Below the pieces are notes generated by a model. The model searched no databases. It was not told the origin of the DNA and worked only from the letters and a program-made list of their open reading frames with translations. Positions 52,096 through 61,899 of a stretch of 64,000 nucleotides of DNA are shown here, in pieces. Position 1 is the first letter of the stretch. Each line of letters begins with the position of its first letter. Source of the DNA: Antarcticibacterium arcticum (GTDB taxonomy: Bacteria; Bacteroidota; Bacteroidia; Flavobacteriales; Flavobacteriaceae); the NCBI RefSeq assembly GCF_007993795.1, contig NZ_CP042476.1:124001-188000 (forward strand), written 5' to 3'. A program made the position numbers and the translations under genes.

Positions 52096-53652
52096 ATGGA
52101 AAAAATCACTGCCCCCCAAAGCATAAAATATGGAACAGGTAATATAATTAACCTGGAAAAAGGAAAAATACCCCCACAAGCTGTTGATTTAGAGGAGGTT
52201 GTGCTCGGGGCTATGATGATAGACAAAAAGGGAGTAGATGAGATCATCGATATTTTACATGCCGATGTATTCTACAAGATTGCCCATCAATTCATTTTTG
52301 ACGCCATTTTCAAACTATTTGAAAATACCGAAGCTATTGATTTATTAACCGTTTCCAATCAATTAAGAAAAGATGGCCGTCTTGATAAAGTTGGGGGAGA
52401 ATATTACCTCATACAACTCACCCAAAAGGTGTCCTCATCTGCCCATATCGAGTTTCATGCACGTATCATCCTGCAAAAATATATTCAGCGTAGCCTCATA
52501 AAGATTTCAAACGAGATCATAGAAGATTCTTACGATGAAAGTACAGATGTTTTTGATCTTCTGGATTCGGCAGAATCCAAACTCTACGAGGTTACCCAGG
52601 GAAATATAAAACGTTCTACAGAGACTGCGCATAGTTTGGTGATCCAGGCTAAGAACAGGATACAGGAGATCTCGAATAAAGACGGATTAAGCGGTGTGCC
52701 TTCGGGATTTGATAAACTTGATAAATTAACCTCGGGATGGCAGCCCAGTGATCTAGTAATTATAGCCGCAAGGCCGGGTATGGGTAAAACCGCGCTAACT
52801 TTATCTATGGCACGTAACATTGCCGTGGGTAATAATATTCCGGTTGCCTTTTTCTCTTTGGAAATGTCCGCCGTACAGCTTATTACAAGGCTTATTTCTT
52901 CAGAGACGGGATTATCTTCAGAAAAATTAAGAACGGGTAACCTGGAGACCCATGAATGGGAACAGTTAAACGTGAAGGTGAAGGATCTTGAAAAAGCGCC
53001 GTTGTTCATTGATGATACCCCTTCATTGTCGATTTTTGACTTGCGGGCAAAAGCAAGAAGATTATCTTCTCAATATGGTATCAAATTGATTGTGGTAGAT
53101 TATTTGCAGTTAATGACCGCGGGAAGCTCGGTAAAAGGAGGGAACAGGGAACAGGAGATATCTACAATTTCCCGTAACCTAAAGGCCCTTGCAAAGGAAT
53201 TGAATATTCCCGTGATAGCACTTTCGCAATTATCCCGGGCGGTAGAAACCCGTGGGGGGAGTAAGCGCCCGTTGTTAAGTGATTTAAGGGAATCTGGAGC
53301 TATAGAGCAGGATGCAGATATTGTATCTTTTATTTACCGGCCGGAATATTACAAGATCGATGAATGGGATGATGAGGAAAGATCACCAACTGCAGGCCAG
53401 GGAGAATTTATTGTGGCCAAGCACAGGAATGGTGGCCTTGAAAATATTCGACTGAAATTTGTTGGACACCTTGGGAAATTTGATAACTTAGATGACTTTG
53501 ATTCCCCTTTTGAGTTTCATTCCAAAATGAATGAAGCTGCCAATGACGACACTTTCCGTGGAGCACCTTTGCCTAATCCAAGTGCAAATGAGGCCTTTGG
53601 AAGTTCGATGAATGATTTTCATGATGATGACGACAACGACGTACCTTTTTAA
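52096..53652 (+). CDS. dnaB: Replicative DNA helicase
   Basis: Hexameric helicase that unwinds the fork ahead of DnaE. 518 residues: the N-terminal DnaG-interacting domain (about 25-125, PPQAVDLEEVVLGAMMID), linker helix, then the RecA-fold core with Walker A AARPGMGKTALTLSMA near 225, Walker B IKLIVVDYLQLM near 333, the ALSQLSRAVETRGGSKRPLLSDLRESGAIEQDADIV block near 375-410. A C-terminal acidic tail (DDDDNDVPF) is of the kind that binds single-strand-binding partners. No intein. Confidence 0.97.
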   Translation: MEKITAPQSIKYGTGNIINLEKGKIPPQAVDLEEVVLGAMMIDKKGVDEIIDILHADVFYKIAHQFIFDAIFKLFENTEAIDLLTVSNQLRKDGRLDKVGGEYYLIQLTQKVSSSAHIEFHARIILQKYIQRSLIKISNEIIEDSYDESTDVFDLLDSAESKLYEVTQGNIKRSTETAHSLVIQAKNRIQEISNKDGLSGVPSGFDKLDKLTSGWQPSDLVIIAARPGMGKTALTLSMARNIAVGNNIPVAFFSLEMSAVQLITRLISSETGLSSEKLRTGNLETHEWEQLNVKVKDLEKAPLFIDDTPSLSIFDLRAKARRLSSQYGIKLIVVDYLQLMTAGSSVKGGNREQEISTISRNLKALAKELNIPVIALSQLSRAVETRGGSKRPLLSDLRESGAIEQDADIVSFIYRPEYYKIDEWDDEERSPTAGQGEFIVAKHRNGGLENIRLKFVGHLGKFDNLDDFDSPFEFHSKMNEAANDDTFRGAPLPNPSANEAFGSSMNDFHDDDDNDVPF

Positions 53653-54985
53653 ACATTTATTTTTAGTAGGAAAAAGAAAATTTTACCCCCCAACATATTT
53701 TATACATAATATCACCAGGAGTGCCAAAACAATTGTTTTGGCACTCCTTTTCTTTTTTATCTCCAATACGGTATTAAGTTCATCCATTTTTATTCCTATG
53801 GATGCCAAATCCCAGTCCAACCATTTAAAAGCTTACGGTATTACTTATTTCGCCCTGGAAAAGGGATTAAATGTGCATTGGCTTCTTAACTATCAGGGAG
53901 GTTCCTTTCTTATTTCAGATAATGAAGAACTACGCAGGGAATTGCGCATAAGAGGGGTTTCTTTTGAAGTTTTGAGCGATAGCCGCACCCTGGCGATTTT
54001 GGAAGAAATTGAAAGTCCCTCCAGAAATATGGAGGCAGTAATACTGGAAAAGGCACCAAAAATTGCGGTATATTCCCCCAAAGGAAATAAGCCCTGGGAT
54101 GATGCTGTGACTTTAGCGCTTTCTTATGCTGAAATTCCTTACGAAACCATTTATGATGAAGAGGTTTTAAATGATGCACTGGTTTTGTATGACTGGTTGC
54201 ATTTGCATCATGAGGATTTCACCGGGCAATACGGAAAATTCTACCGCAATTACAGGACAACTCCATGGTATATTCAGGAAAAAGCTGAAGCTGAAGCACT
54301 CGCCACCAAATTGGGATATTCCAAGGTGTCTGAACAAAAACTTGCCGTAGCTTTAAAGATAAGGGATTACGTGACCGGAGGCGGCTTCATGTTTGCAATG
54401 TGCAGCGCAACAGATAGTTTTGACATTGCTCTCGCTGCTGAAGGGGTTGATATTGCAGAGCCAATGTTTGATGGCGATCCCAGCGATCCTGGATATCCAT
54501 CAAAAATTGATTTTACAAAAACCTTTGCTTTTGAAAATTTTATTCTGGAACGGGATCCTATGGTCTATGAATTCTCTTCAATAGATATGACCGAAAAAAG
54601 GCGGCATCTGGAAAAAGAAGCCGATTATTTTACGCTGATGGAATTTTCAGCTAAATGGGATCCTGTACCTACTATGCTTAACCAGAATCATACTGTTCTG
54701 GTAAAAGGCTTTATGGGACAAACTACCGCTTTTGATCCTTCAACCGTAAAATCTACAGTGTTAGTGCTGGCAGAAAATAAACTTAATGGAGAAGCAAGAT
54801 ATATTCACGGGATCAAAGGCCAGGGATTTTTTACATTTTATGGTGGTCATGACCCTGAAGATTATCAACATAGAGTAGGGGACCCAAAAACCGAACTTGA
54901 ACTGCATCCCACTTCGCCGGGTTACAGACTTATACTGAATAATGTATTGTTTCCGGCTGCTAAAAAGAAGAAGCAGAAAACTTAA
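53612..54985 (+). CDS. Conserved exported Bacteroidota protein, function unknown (start uncertain)
   Basis: The conserved body starts near IPMDAKSQSNHLKAYGITYF. YDWLHLHHEDFTGQYGKF and GGGFMFAMCSATDSFDIAL are strongly patterned and suggest a GATase-like fold with a nucleophile-elbow Cys. I recall such proteins labelled asparagine synthetase B in databases; no such domain is visible. TIVLALLFFFISNTVLSSS looks like a signal peptide, but the only ATG upstream of it is 53612, inside dnaB and with a 39-residue leader. The alternatives are TTG 53738 (cuts the signal's basic end), ATG 53798 (no signal) or a non-canonical ATC/ATA near 53702-53711. A 32-bp palindrome overlaps the signal coding region. 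Confidence 0.7.
   Translation: MIFMMMTTTTYLFKHLFLVGKRKFYPPTYFIHNITRSAKTIVLALLFFFISNTVLSSSIFIPMDAKSQSNHLKAYGITYFALEKGLNVHWLLNYQGGSFLISDNEELRRELRIRGVSFEVLSDSRTLAILEEIESPSRNMEAVILEKAPKIAVYSPKGNKPWDDAVTLALSYAEIPYETIYDEEVLNDALVLYDWLHLHHEDFTGQYGKFYRNYRTTPWYIQEKAEAEALATKLGYSKVSEQKLAVALKIRDYVTGGGFMFAMCSATDSFDIALAAEGVDIAEPMFDGDPSDPGYPSKIDFTKTFAFENFILERDPMVYEFSSIDMTEKRRHLEKEADYFTLMEFSAKWDPVPTMLNQNHTVLVKGFMGQTTAFDPSTVKSTVLVLAENKLNGEARYIHGIKGQGFFTFYGGHDPEDYQHRVGDPKTELELHPTSPGYRLILNNVLFPAAKKKKQKT
53717..53760 (+). terminator. 32-bp perfect palindrome plus T-run after dnaB
   Basis: AGGAGTGCCAAAACAA (53717-53732) is followed immediately by its exact reverse complement (53733-53748) and then a T-rich run. 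It looks like a strong terminator for dnaB, yet it lies within the signal-peptide coding region of the next gene. Confidence 0.75.
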
Positions 54986-55138
54986 GTTGGAAGTTTGTTA
55001 AGTTCTGTTTTTGTTAATTTCATTTTTGATAAACAGGGCATTCGGGATTGAGTAATTCGGAATTAGAATGGCGGCTTTATTGTTTTATTTAAAAAATATT
55101 TTCGGTTAAACAACCAATCCCAAACAACAAACTATGTA

Positions 55139-55561
55139 ATGAAGATCTTTCAGAAGGAAATAACACTTGCAGCGAAACCCAGAGGCTTTCATCTCATTAC
55201 AAAAGAGGTCATTCTCCAATGTCCTTTTATTGCTGAAATTAGCACAGGCATGTTTTCAGTCTTTATTAAACATACCTCTGCCAGTCTAAGCATCAATGAA
55301 AATGCAGATCCTACGGTGAGAGGTGACCTGGAGAGGCATTTTAATAAAATGGTGCCGGAAGGGCAGGCATATTATAAACATACCTCTGAAGGGCCAGATG
55401 ATATGCCTGCACATATTAAAGCAGCTTTACTGGGAAATAATATTCAAATTCCTATTACCTCCGGGGAATTAAACCTTGGGATATGGCAGGGCATTTACCT
55501 TTGCGAGCATAGGGATGATGGGGGAGAAAGAGATCTGGTTGTAACAGCGTTCGGGAACTAG
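55139..55561 (+). CDS. YjbQ family protein (UPF0047)
   Basis: A 140-residue single-domain protein. The family blocks are FIKHTSASLSINENADPTVRGDLERHF near residue 44, DDMPAHIKAALLG near 87 and LGIWQGIYLCEHRDDGGERDLVVTAFG at the C-terminus. The conserved His/Glu/Arg set suggests a metal- or phosphate-binding site. Members have been annotated as secondary thiamine-phosphate synthases from weak complementation data, so the cellular role is unsettled. Complete and stand-alone. Confidence 0.9.
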   Translation: MKIFQKEITLAAKPRGFHLITKEVILQCPFIAEISTGMFSVFIKHTSASLSINENADPTVRGDLERHFNKMVPEGQAYYKHTSEGPDDMPAHIKAALLGNNIQIPITSGELNLGIWQGIYLCEHRDDGGERDLVVTAFGN

Positions 55562-55581
55562 CAGGTTTTTAGTAATAAAAA

Positions 55582-55602
55582 ATCCCGCTCAGGGAGCGGG
55601 AT
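55582..55602 (-). terminator. Terminator of the thrS-infC-rpmI-rplT operon
   Basis: ATCCCGCTC (55582-55590), loop AGG, GAGCGGGAT (55594-55602); on the minus strand it is followed by a T-run, on the plus strand it is not. Confidence 0.88.
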
Positions 55603-55633
55603 CAATTATATAAGAACGATAATGGTATTTAAT

Positions 55634-55978
55634 TTATTTTACTTTGTCAACTATAGCTTTGAACGCCTCTGGGTGATTCATTGCAAGATCGGCAAGAACT
55701 TTACGGTTCAAATCGATATTTGCGGCTTTTAATCCTCCCATGAATTGAGAATAAGACATTCCGAATTGTCTGGCACCTGCATTAATACGGATGATCCAAA
55801 GTGAACGGAAATTTCTTTTCTTGGTCTTACGGTCTCTGTAAGCATACAACATTGCTTTGTCAACTGCGTTTTTAGCTACTGTCCAAACGTTTTTACGTCT
55901 TCCAAAGTAACCTTTTGCCTGTTTTAGAACCTTTTTTCTTCTGGCTCTCTTGGCAACTGAATTTACTGATCTTGGCAT
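55634..55978 (-). CDS. rplT: 50S ribosomal protein L20 (bL20)
   Basis: 114 residues, highly basic; MPRSVNSVAKRARRKKVLKQ opening and YAYRDRKTKKRNFRSLWIIRINAGAR block are diagnostic. Essential early 50S assembly protein binding 23S rRNA. Last gene of the thrS-infC-rpmI-rplT cluster, where L20 represses its own operon in other bacteria. Confidence 0.98.
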   Translation of the reverse strand: MPRSVNSVAKRARRKKVLKQAKGYFGRRKNVWTVAKNAVDKAMLYAYRDRKTKKRNFRSLWIIRINAGARQFGMSYSQFMGGLKAANIDLNRKVLADLAMNHPEAFKAIVDKVK

Positions 55979-56068
55979 ATTTTAATTGTTTTTGTAGCAG
56001 GCGCCCATTTTGGGACTTGATAGGCCTGACTCCAGGGTTTATAAATTGTTTAAACCATCAAGGTTCAA

Positions 56069-56266
56069 TTACTTTAAACGTAACTGAGCTTTGATATTTG
56101 CTTCATCCGCTTCATGTACCAAAGTACTGTGCGTTAAAGCAAGCTTACGTTTTTTAGACTTCTTTGTTAAGATGTGACTTTTAAACGCGTGCTTTCTTTT
56201 GATTTTACCGGTACCAGTAAGCTTAAAACGCTTCTTGGCACTGGATTTTGTTTTCATCTTAGGCAT
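56069..56266 (-). CDS. rpmI: 50S ribosomal protein L35 (bL35)
   Basis: 65 residues, MPKMKTKSSAKKRFKLTGTG opening and KRKHAFKSHILTKKSKKRKRxL-like body are the L35 signature. It lies between infC (27 nt) and rplT (90 nt). Confidence 0.98.
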   Translation of the reverse strand: MPKMKTKSSAKKRFKLTGTGKIKRKHAFKSHILTKKSKKRKLALTHSTLVHEADEANIKAQLRLK

Positions 56267-56293
56267 GCTCTTTTGATTTATTAATTACCGTTC

Positions 56294-56851
56294 TTATTTC
56301 GTTTTCTTTGGAGACATAAACATAGTCATACGTTTACCTTCCAATTTTGGCATTTGTTCTACTTTGCCCACTTCCTCAAGGTCCTGTGCAAGGCGCAGCA
56401 ATAAAATTTGCCCCTGGTCTTTAAAAACAATAGACCGTCCCTTAAAGAATACAAAGGCCTTTAATTTGGCCCCGTCCTTCAGGAATTTTTCGGCATTCTT
56501 CTTTTTAAAATCGTAGTCATGATCATCGGTTTGCGGCCCAAAACGAATTTCCTTCACCACTACTTTTGTGGCTTTCGCTTTTAAAACCTTCTCCCTCTTC
56601 TTTTGCTCGTAGAGAAATTTCTTGTAGTCCATAACCTTGGCTACAGGAGGGTTAGCGTTTGGAGAAATTTCCACCAAATCCAGTCCTTGTTCTTCAGCTA
56701 TTTCCAATGCCCTTTTAATTGGATAAACTCCAATTTCAACATTTTCACCTACAAGGCGAACTTCATCTGTCCGGATTTTCGCATTAATGCGGTGTTGATC
56801 TTCTTTAATCTCTCTAAGCGGTCGCTTGGATCTTTTTCTACGTATTGCTAT
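56294..56851 (-). CDS. infC: Translation initiation factor IF-3, apparent AUA start
   Basis: IF-3 keeps 30S subunits free and rejects non-AUG starts. The full frame encodes about 185 residues, starting AIRRKRSKRPLREIKEDQHR after the initiator. It has both domains: the N-domain with VRLVGENVEIGVYPIKRALEIA and the C-domain with VVKEIRFGPQTDDHDY and GRSIVFKDQG. The first ATG (56707) would cut off half of the N-domain. Upstream in frame there is no ATG, GTG or TTG before a TAA; codons are TAA-AAT-TAT-ATA-GCC-ATA-GCA-ATA-CGT. By homology the start is the ATA at 56851-56849 (or 56857). A non-AUG start is the known device for IF-3 autoregulation (AUU in E. coli). Confidence 0.88.
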   Translation of the reverse strand: MAIRRKRSKRPLREIKEDQHRINAKIRTDEVRLVGENVEIGVYPIKRALEIAEEQGLDLVEISPNANPPVAKVMDYKKFLYEQKKREKVLKAKATKVVVKEIRFGPQTDDHDYDFKKKNAEKFLKDGAKLKAFVFFKGRSIVFKDQGQILLLRLAQDLEEVGKVEQMPKLEGKRMTMFMSPKKTK

Positions 56852-56867
56852 GGCTATATAATTTTAA

Positions 56868-58820
56868 TTAAACTTTAAACGCTTTAAGCGTTCTTTTTAT
56901 CTCGTTATTTATTAATTGGGTAAAGTCTTCTATTGACATTGTGCCAAGATCACCTTCCCCGTGCTTTCGTACAGAAACTGTACCATCTTTCTCTTCCTGC
57001 TCTCCTATTATCAACATATACGGGACCTTGCTCATTTCAGCATCCCGTATCTTCTTGCCAATAGTATCATTGCGGTTATTAGCCAGGGCGCGAATTTCGT
57101 GATTTTCCAGCAAACTCAAAACTTTTTGTGAGTATTTTTCATATTTCTCACTGAGTGAGAGAATAATAGCCTGTTCAGGCATTAACCACAAAGGAAAGTT
57201 TCCTCCGGTATTCTCAAGTAGCACAGCAACAAAACGTTCCATACTACCAAATGGTGCCCGGTGGATCATTACGGGACGGTGCATTTCATTATCGCTTCCC
57301 TTATAAGTAAGGTCAAATCTTTCAGGAAGGTTATAGTCTACCTGAATAGTACCCAGCTGCCAGCTTCTTCCCAGGGCATCCTTTACCATGAAATCCAGTT
57401 TTGGGCCGTAAAAGGCCGCTTCACCGGTTTCAACCACATAACTTAAGCCTTTTTCATTTGCGGCAGAAATTATTGCGCTTTCGGCCTTTTCCCACACATC
57501 ATCGCTTCCTATATATTTGGCTTTGTTCTCCGGATCCCTTAGGGAAACCTGAGCTGTAAAATCATTAAATCCTAAGGATTCAAACACATATAAAGTAAGA
57601 TCAATTACTTTTTTGAATTCTTCGTCAAGTTGGTCTGGGGTACAAAAGATATGTGCATCATCCTGTGTGAAACCACGAACTCTTGTTAACCCGTGTAATT
57701 CCCCGCTTTGCTCATATCTGTAAACCGTTCCAAATTCAGCAAAACGTTTAGGAAGATCTCTGTAGCTCCAGGGGGAGGAATTGTAAATTTCGCAATGATG
57801 CGGACAGTTCATGGGTTTTAATAAAAACTCTTCTCCTTCATTGGGAGTTTTAATAGGCTGAAAACTATCTGCTCCATATTTTTCATAATGGCCAGATGTA
57901 ACATAAAGTTCCTTTTGTCCAATATGGGGTGTTACCACCATCTCATAGCCTGCAGTTCTCTGTGCTTTCTTTAAAAAGTTTTCAAGACGCTCACGCAGTG
58001 CTGCGCCCTTGGGAAGCCACAAAGGCAATCCCTGGCCAACTTTTTGAGAAAAAGTAAAAAGCTCAAGTTCTTTTCCAAGTTTGCGGTGGTCCCGTCTTTT
58101 TGCTTCTTCTAAAAGCTCAAGGTATTCTTTAAGGTCTTTTTGTTTAGGGAAAGAAATTCCATAAACTCTTGTGAGTTGTGGATTCTTTTCATCCCCTCTC
58201 CAGTAAGCTCCGGCAACGCTGGTCAATTTTACTGCTTTAATTATTCCGGTATTGGGAATATGGCCACCGCGGCAAAGATCTGTGAAAGTATCATGGTCAC
58301 AAAAGCTAATAGTTCCATCTTCCAGGTTTTCTATAAGTTCTACCTTGAAGGGGTTGTCCTGTTTGGAATAAAATTTTAATGCATCTTCTTTACTTGAAGA
58401 TCTCATCTTGAATTCATGCTTCCCACGGGCAATCTCCAGCATTTTATCCTCGATCTTTTTAAAATCATTTTCAGAGATCTTATGATCTCCAAAATCTATA
58501 TCATAATAAAAGCCTCGCTCAATTGCAGGACCTATGGTTAATTTTACCCCGGGATAAAGCTGTTCTATGGCCTGCGCCATAACGTGAGAGGTGGAATGCC
58601 AAAATGCTTTTTTTCCTTCAGGATCATTAAAGGTAAATAAAGTAAGGCTGCCATCTGTTGTCAATGGGGTGGTGGCTTCAACCGTGGAATCGTTGAATTT
58701 GGCTGAAATTACATTTCTGGCAAGGCCTTCGCTAATGCTGAAAGCTACATCCATTGGAGTGCTGCCATTTTCAAACTCCTTTATTGTGCCGTCTGGCAAA
58801 CTTATCTTTATCATTATCAC
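56868..58820 (-). CDS. thrS: Threonine-tRNA ligase
   Basis: Class II aminoacyl-tRNA synthetase, 650 residues. TGS domain about 1-62 (IKISLPDGTIKEF). The editing domain has HSTSHVMAQAIEQLYP near 75 and DLCRGGHIPNTG near 183 (His/Cys editing site). The catalytic core has the motif 2 region with LKPMNCPHHCEIY (zinc Cys) near 337 and FTQDDAHIFCTP near 388, and HRAPFGSMERFVAVLLE (motif 3) near 520. The anticodon-binding domain follows to the end. First gene of the thrS-infC-rpmI-rplT operon. Confidence 0.98.
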   Translation of the reverse strand: MIMIKISLPDGTIKEFENGSTPMDVAFSISEGLARNVISAKFNDSTVEATTPLTTDGSLTLFTFNDPEGKKAFWHSTSHVMAQAIEQLYPGVKLTIGPAIERGFYYDIDFGDHKISENDFKKIEDKMLEIARGKHEFKMRSSSKEDALKFYSKQDNPFKVELIENLEDGTISFCDHDTFTDLCRGGHIPNTGIIKAVKLTSVAGAYWRGDEKNPQLTRVYGISFPKQKDLKEYLELLEEAKRRDHRKLGKELELFTFSQKVGQGLPLWLPKGAALRERLENFLKKAQRTAGYEMVVTPHIGQKELYVTSGHYEKYGADSFQPIKTPNEGEEFLLKPMNCPHHCEIYNSSPWSYRDLPKRFAEFGTVYRYEQSGELHGLTRVRGFTQDDAHIFCTPDQLDEEFKKVIDLTLYVFESLGFNDFTAQVSLRDPENKAKYIGSDDVWEKAESAIISAANEKGLSYVVETGEAAFYGPKLDFMVKDALGRSWQLGTIQVDYNLPERFDLTYKGSDNEMHRPVMIHRAPFGSMERFVAVLLENTGGNFPLWLMPEQAIILSLSEKYEKYSQKVLSLLENHEIRALANNRNDTIGKKIRDAEMSKVPYMLIIGEQEEKDGTVSVRKHGEGDLGTMSIEDFTQLINNEIKRTLKAFKV

Positions 58821-58834
58821 AATTTAATATAAGG

Positions 58835-58865
58835 CAAATATAATAGGATAAAAGGGGCTGTACAA
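58835..58865 (-). promoter_or_regulatory. thrS promoter
   Basis: Minus strand TTG (58865-58863), 20-nt spacer, TATATTTG (58842-58835), 14 nt before the ATG. The leader is too short for a tRNA-binding or L20 regulatory leader ahead of thrS. Confidence 0.7.
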
Positions 58866-59106
58866 TATAGAAGTAGATATAATACTATTTAATAGTTGGG
58901 ATGTTCCCCTTTATTTTGATTAAATACTACTGTGTTTTTGCAGGAGAATGCCAGGCTTAATAAAATGTAGCGGTTTACTTATTATATATGATAGACTGAA
59001 AGTGATATTATTTTACCCATGATTATTTAATTAGCAATGGTAGCAAACACAGCTTCAGCATATTATAATCAGGGTGTTTTTTTATTTCAAAAAACATGAA
59101 ATAAAG

Positions 59107-59149
59107 TTTGTTTGTAAGAAAAAAAGCGGTGTATATTTGCAGCCGCTTA
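59107..59149 (+). promoter_or_regulatory. rRNA promoter P1
   Basis: TTTGTTTG (59107-59114), 17-nt spacer, TATATTTG (59132-59139) followed by CAGCCGCTTA, preceded by an A-tract. Farthest upstream of three matching promoters. Confidence 0.82.
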
Positions 59150-59265
59150 GGGGATGGCCTTGTGGTTATTGGGAAGCGGGAGTTCATTGATTGTTGCTGG
59201 TTTTGTGGGGTGTTTTAGGGGGAGTGTTCCTTATAAAACTCACTCTTAAAAAAATTTTAAAAAAG

Positions 59266-59308
59266 TTTGTTTGATAAAGGAAAAGCATGGTATATTTGCA
59301 GCCGCTTA
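59266..59308 (+). promoter_or_regulatory. rRNA promoter P2
   Basis: TTTGTTTG (59266-59273), 17-nt spacer, TATATTTG (59291-59298) and the same CAGCCGCTTA initial transcribed sequence; A-rich runs upstream resemble UP elements. Confidence 0.82.
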
Positions 59309-59367
59309 GTTTTGAACTGGTGGTTGTTCTTTCCCTGAAAATTTCCTTAAAAAACTTTAAAAAAAAG

Positions 59368-59410
59368 TTTGGTTGGTAAAGAAAAAGGGTTGTATATTTG
59401 CAGCCGCTTA
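59368..59410 (+). promoter_or_regulatory. rRNA promoter P3
   Basis: TTTGGTTG (59368-59375), 17-nt spacer, TATATTTG (59393-59400), then CAGCCGCTTA. Nearest to 16S; about 280 nt of leader follow. Confidence 0.82.
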
Positions 59411-59681
59411 CAAAACGAGCGAAAGTTCATTAAATGGTACTGAAATAAGATCCCGGGTGGGTATAAAAGCAGAAGAGGTTCGAGTCCTTTTATTTTAACT
59501 AGGGTCGCGGTGCGACACAACGTTCTTTGATATATTGAATTGACAGCGCGTTTTACTACGTAGGTAGTAGAGCAAAGAAATTAAATTAAGACTAGAAAAG
59601 TCATTTTGAGTGTCTTTTATATGTGTAAATATATAGGAGATAGAAAGAACCCTTGGTAATTGTAAATTTATTTAAAGATTA

Positions 59682-61206
<1,525 letters not shown>

Positions 61207-61376
61207 CTAGAGCTATTGCCTTATTAAAGGGCAAAGCGCAATTATCAAACAAAGGTTTCTTGAAAGGATTCTTTTGGTCTTAATTTAGCTGTCAATTTCG
61301 ATATATTATTTTATAAGAGAAAAAAGACCATAGAGTCTAGATTCTAGAATCTATAAGTCTTGTCTCTCAAAAAGAC

Positions 61377-61450
61377 AGTCTCATAGCTCAGCTGGTTAGA
61401 GCGCTACACTGATAATGTAGAGGTCGGCAGTTCGAGTCTGCCTGAGACTA
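61377..61450 (+). tRNA. tRNA-Ile(GAT)
   Basis: 74 nt, acceptor AGTCTCA/TGAGACT, discriminator A, anticodon GAT in CTGATAA, in the 16S-23S spacer. Confidence 0.97.
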
Positions 61451-61609
61451 CGACGCAAGCGAGAGCTTGCGAAGTTAAAAAGGAAAAGAGTTAAAGAGGT
61501 AAAAGTCTTTGCTGTACGTTCATTAAAATACTAAAGGAAATTCTAGGAGCAGAGTTATTGCGGGTTATCAACTCATAACTCCCAACTCATAACTCTTAAC
61601 TAGAGAAAT

Positions 61610-61683
61610 GGGGGATTAGCTCAGCTGGCTAGAGCGCCTGCCTTGCACGCAGGAGGTCATCGGTTCGACTCCGATATTCTCCA
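61610..61683 (+). tRNA. tRNA-Ala(TGC)
   Basis: 74 nt, acceptor GGGGGAT/ATTCTCC with two G-U pairs, discriminator A, anticodon TGC in CTTGCAC; the usual second spacer tRNA. Confidence 0.97.
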
Positions 61684-61899
61684 CAAGACAATGATCAATA
61701 AACAATGATCAATAAACAATGAAAATTGTTAATTGGTAACTGTTAATTGCTAATTGTAAAACGTTCATTGACATATTGGGAAATAAAGAATACGAGAGAA
61801 TACGTTCTTTGCAGGCAACTGCAAAGGATATGAAATAATTAAAATTGATACTAAGAACAAGCTGCACGGCTGTTTTTAGTATCAGAGCAAATTAGGTAA
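61684..61899. other. 16S-23S spacer, tRNA-Ala to 23S, with short tandem repeats
   Basis: ACAATGATCAATAA is repeated in tandem (61688-61701, 61702-61715) with a third partial copy, followed by AATTG-rich degenerate repeats. GTTCATTGACATATTGGGAA near 61762 matches the segment GTTCTTTGATATATTGAATT ahead of 16S (59523), a likely boxA/processing element. Confidence 0.6.

Noticed and set aside
53612..54985. Asparagine synthetase B as the product name
   Set aside because: No Ntn-hydrolase N-terminal Cys or AsnB ATP-pyrophosphatase motif (SGGxDS) is present.
61338..61353. TAGATTCTAGAATCTA palindrome in the 16S-23S spacer
   Set aside because: A short AT-rich palindrome in an rRNA spacer; most likely part of a processing stem, with no evidence for a separate function.
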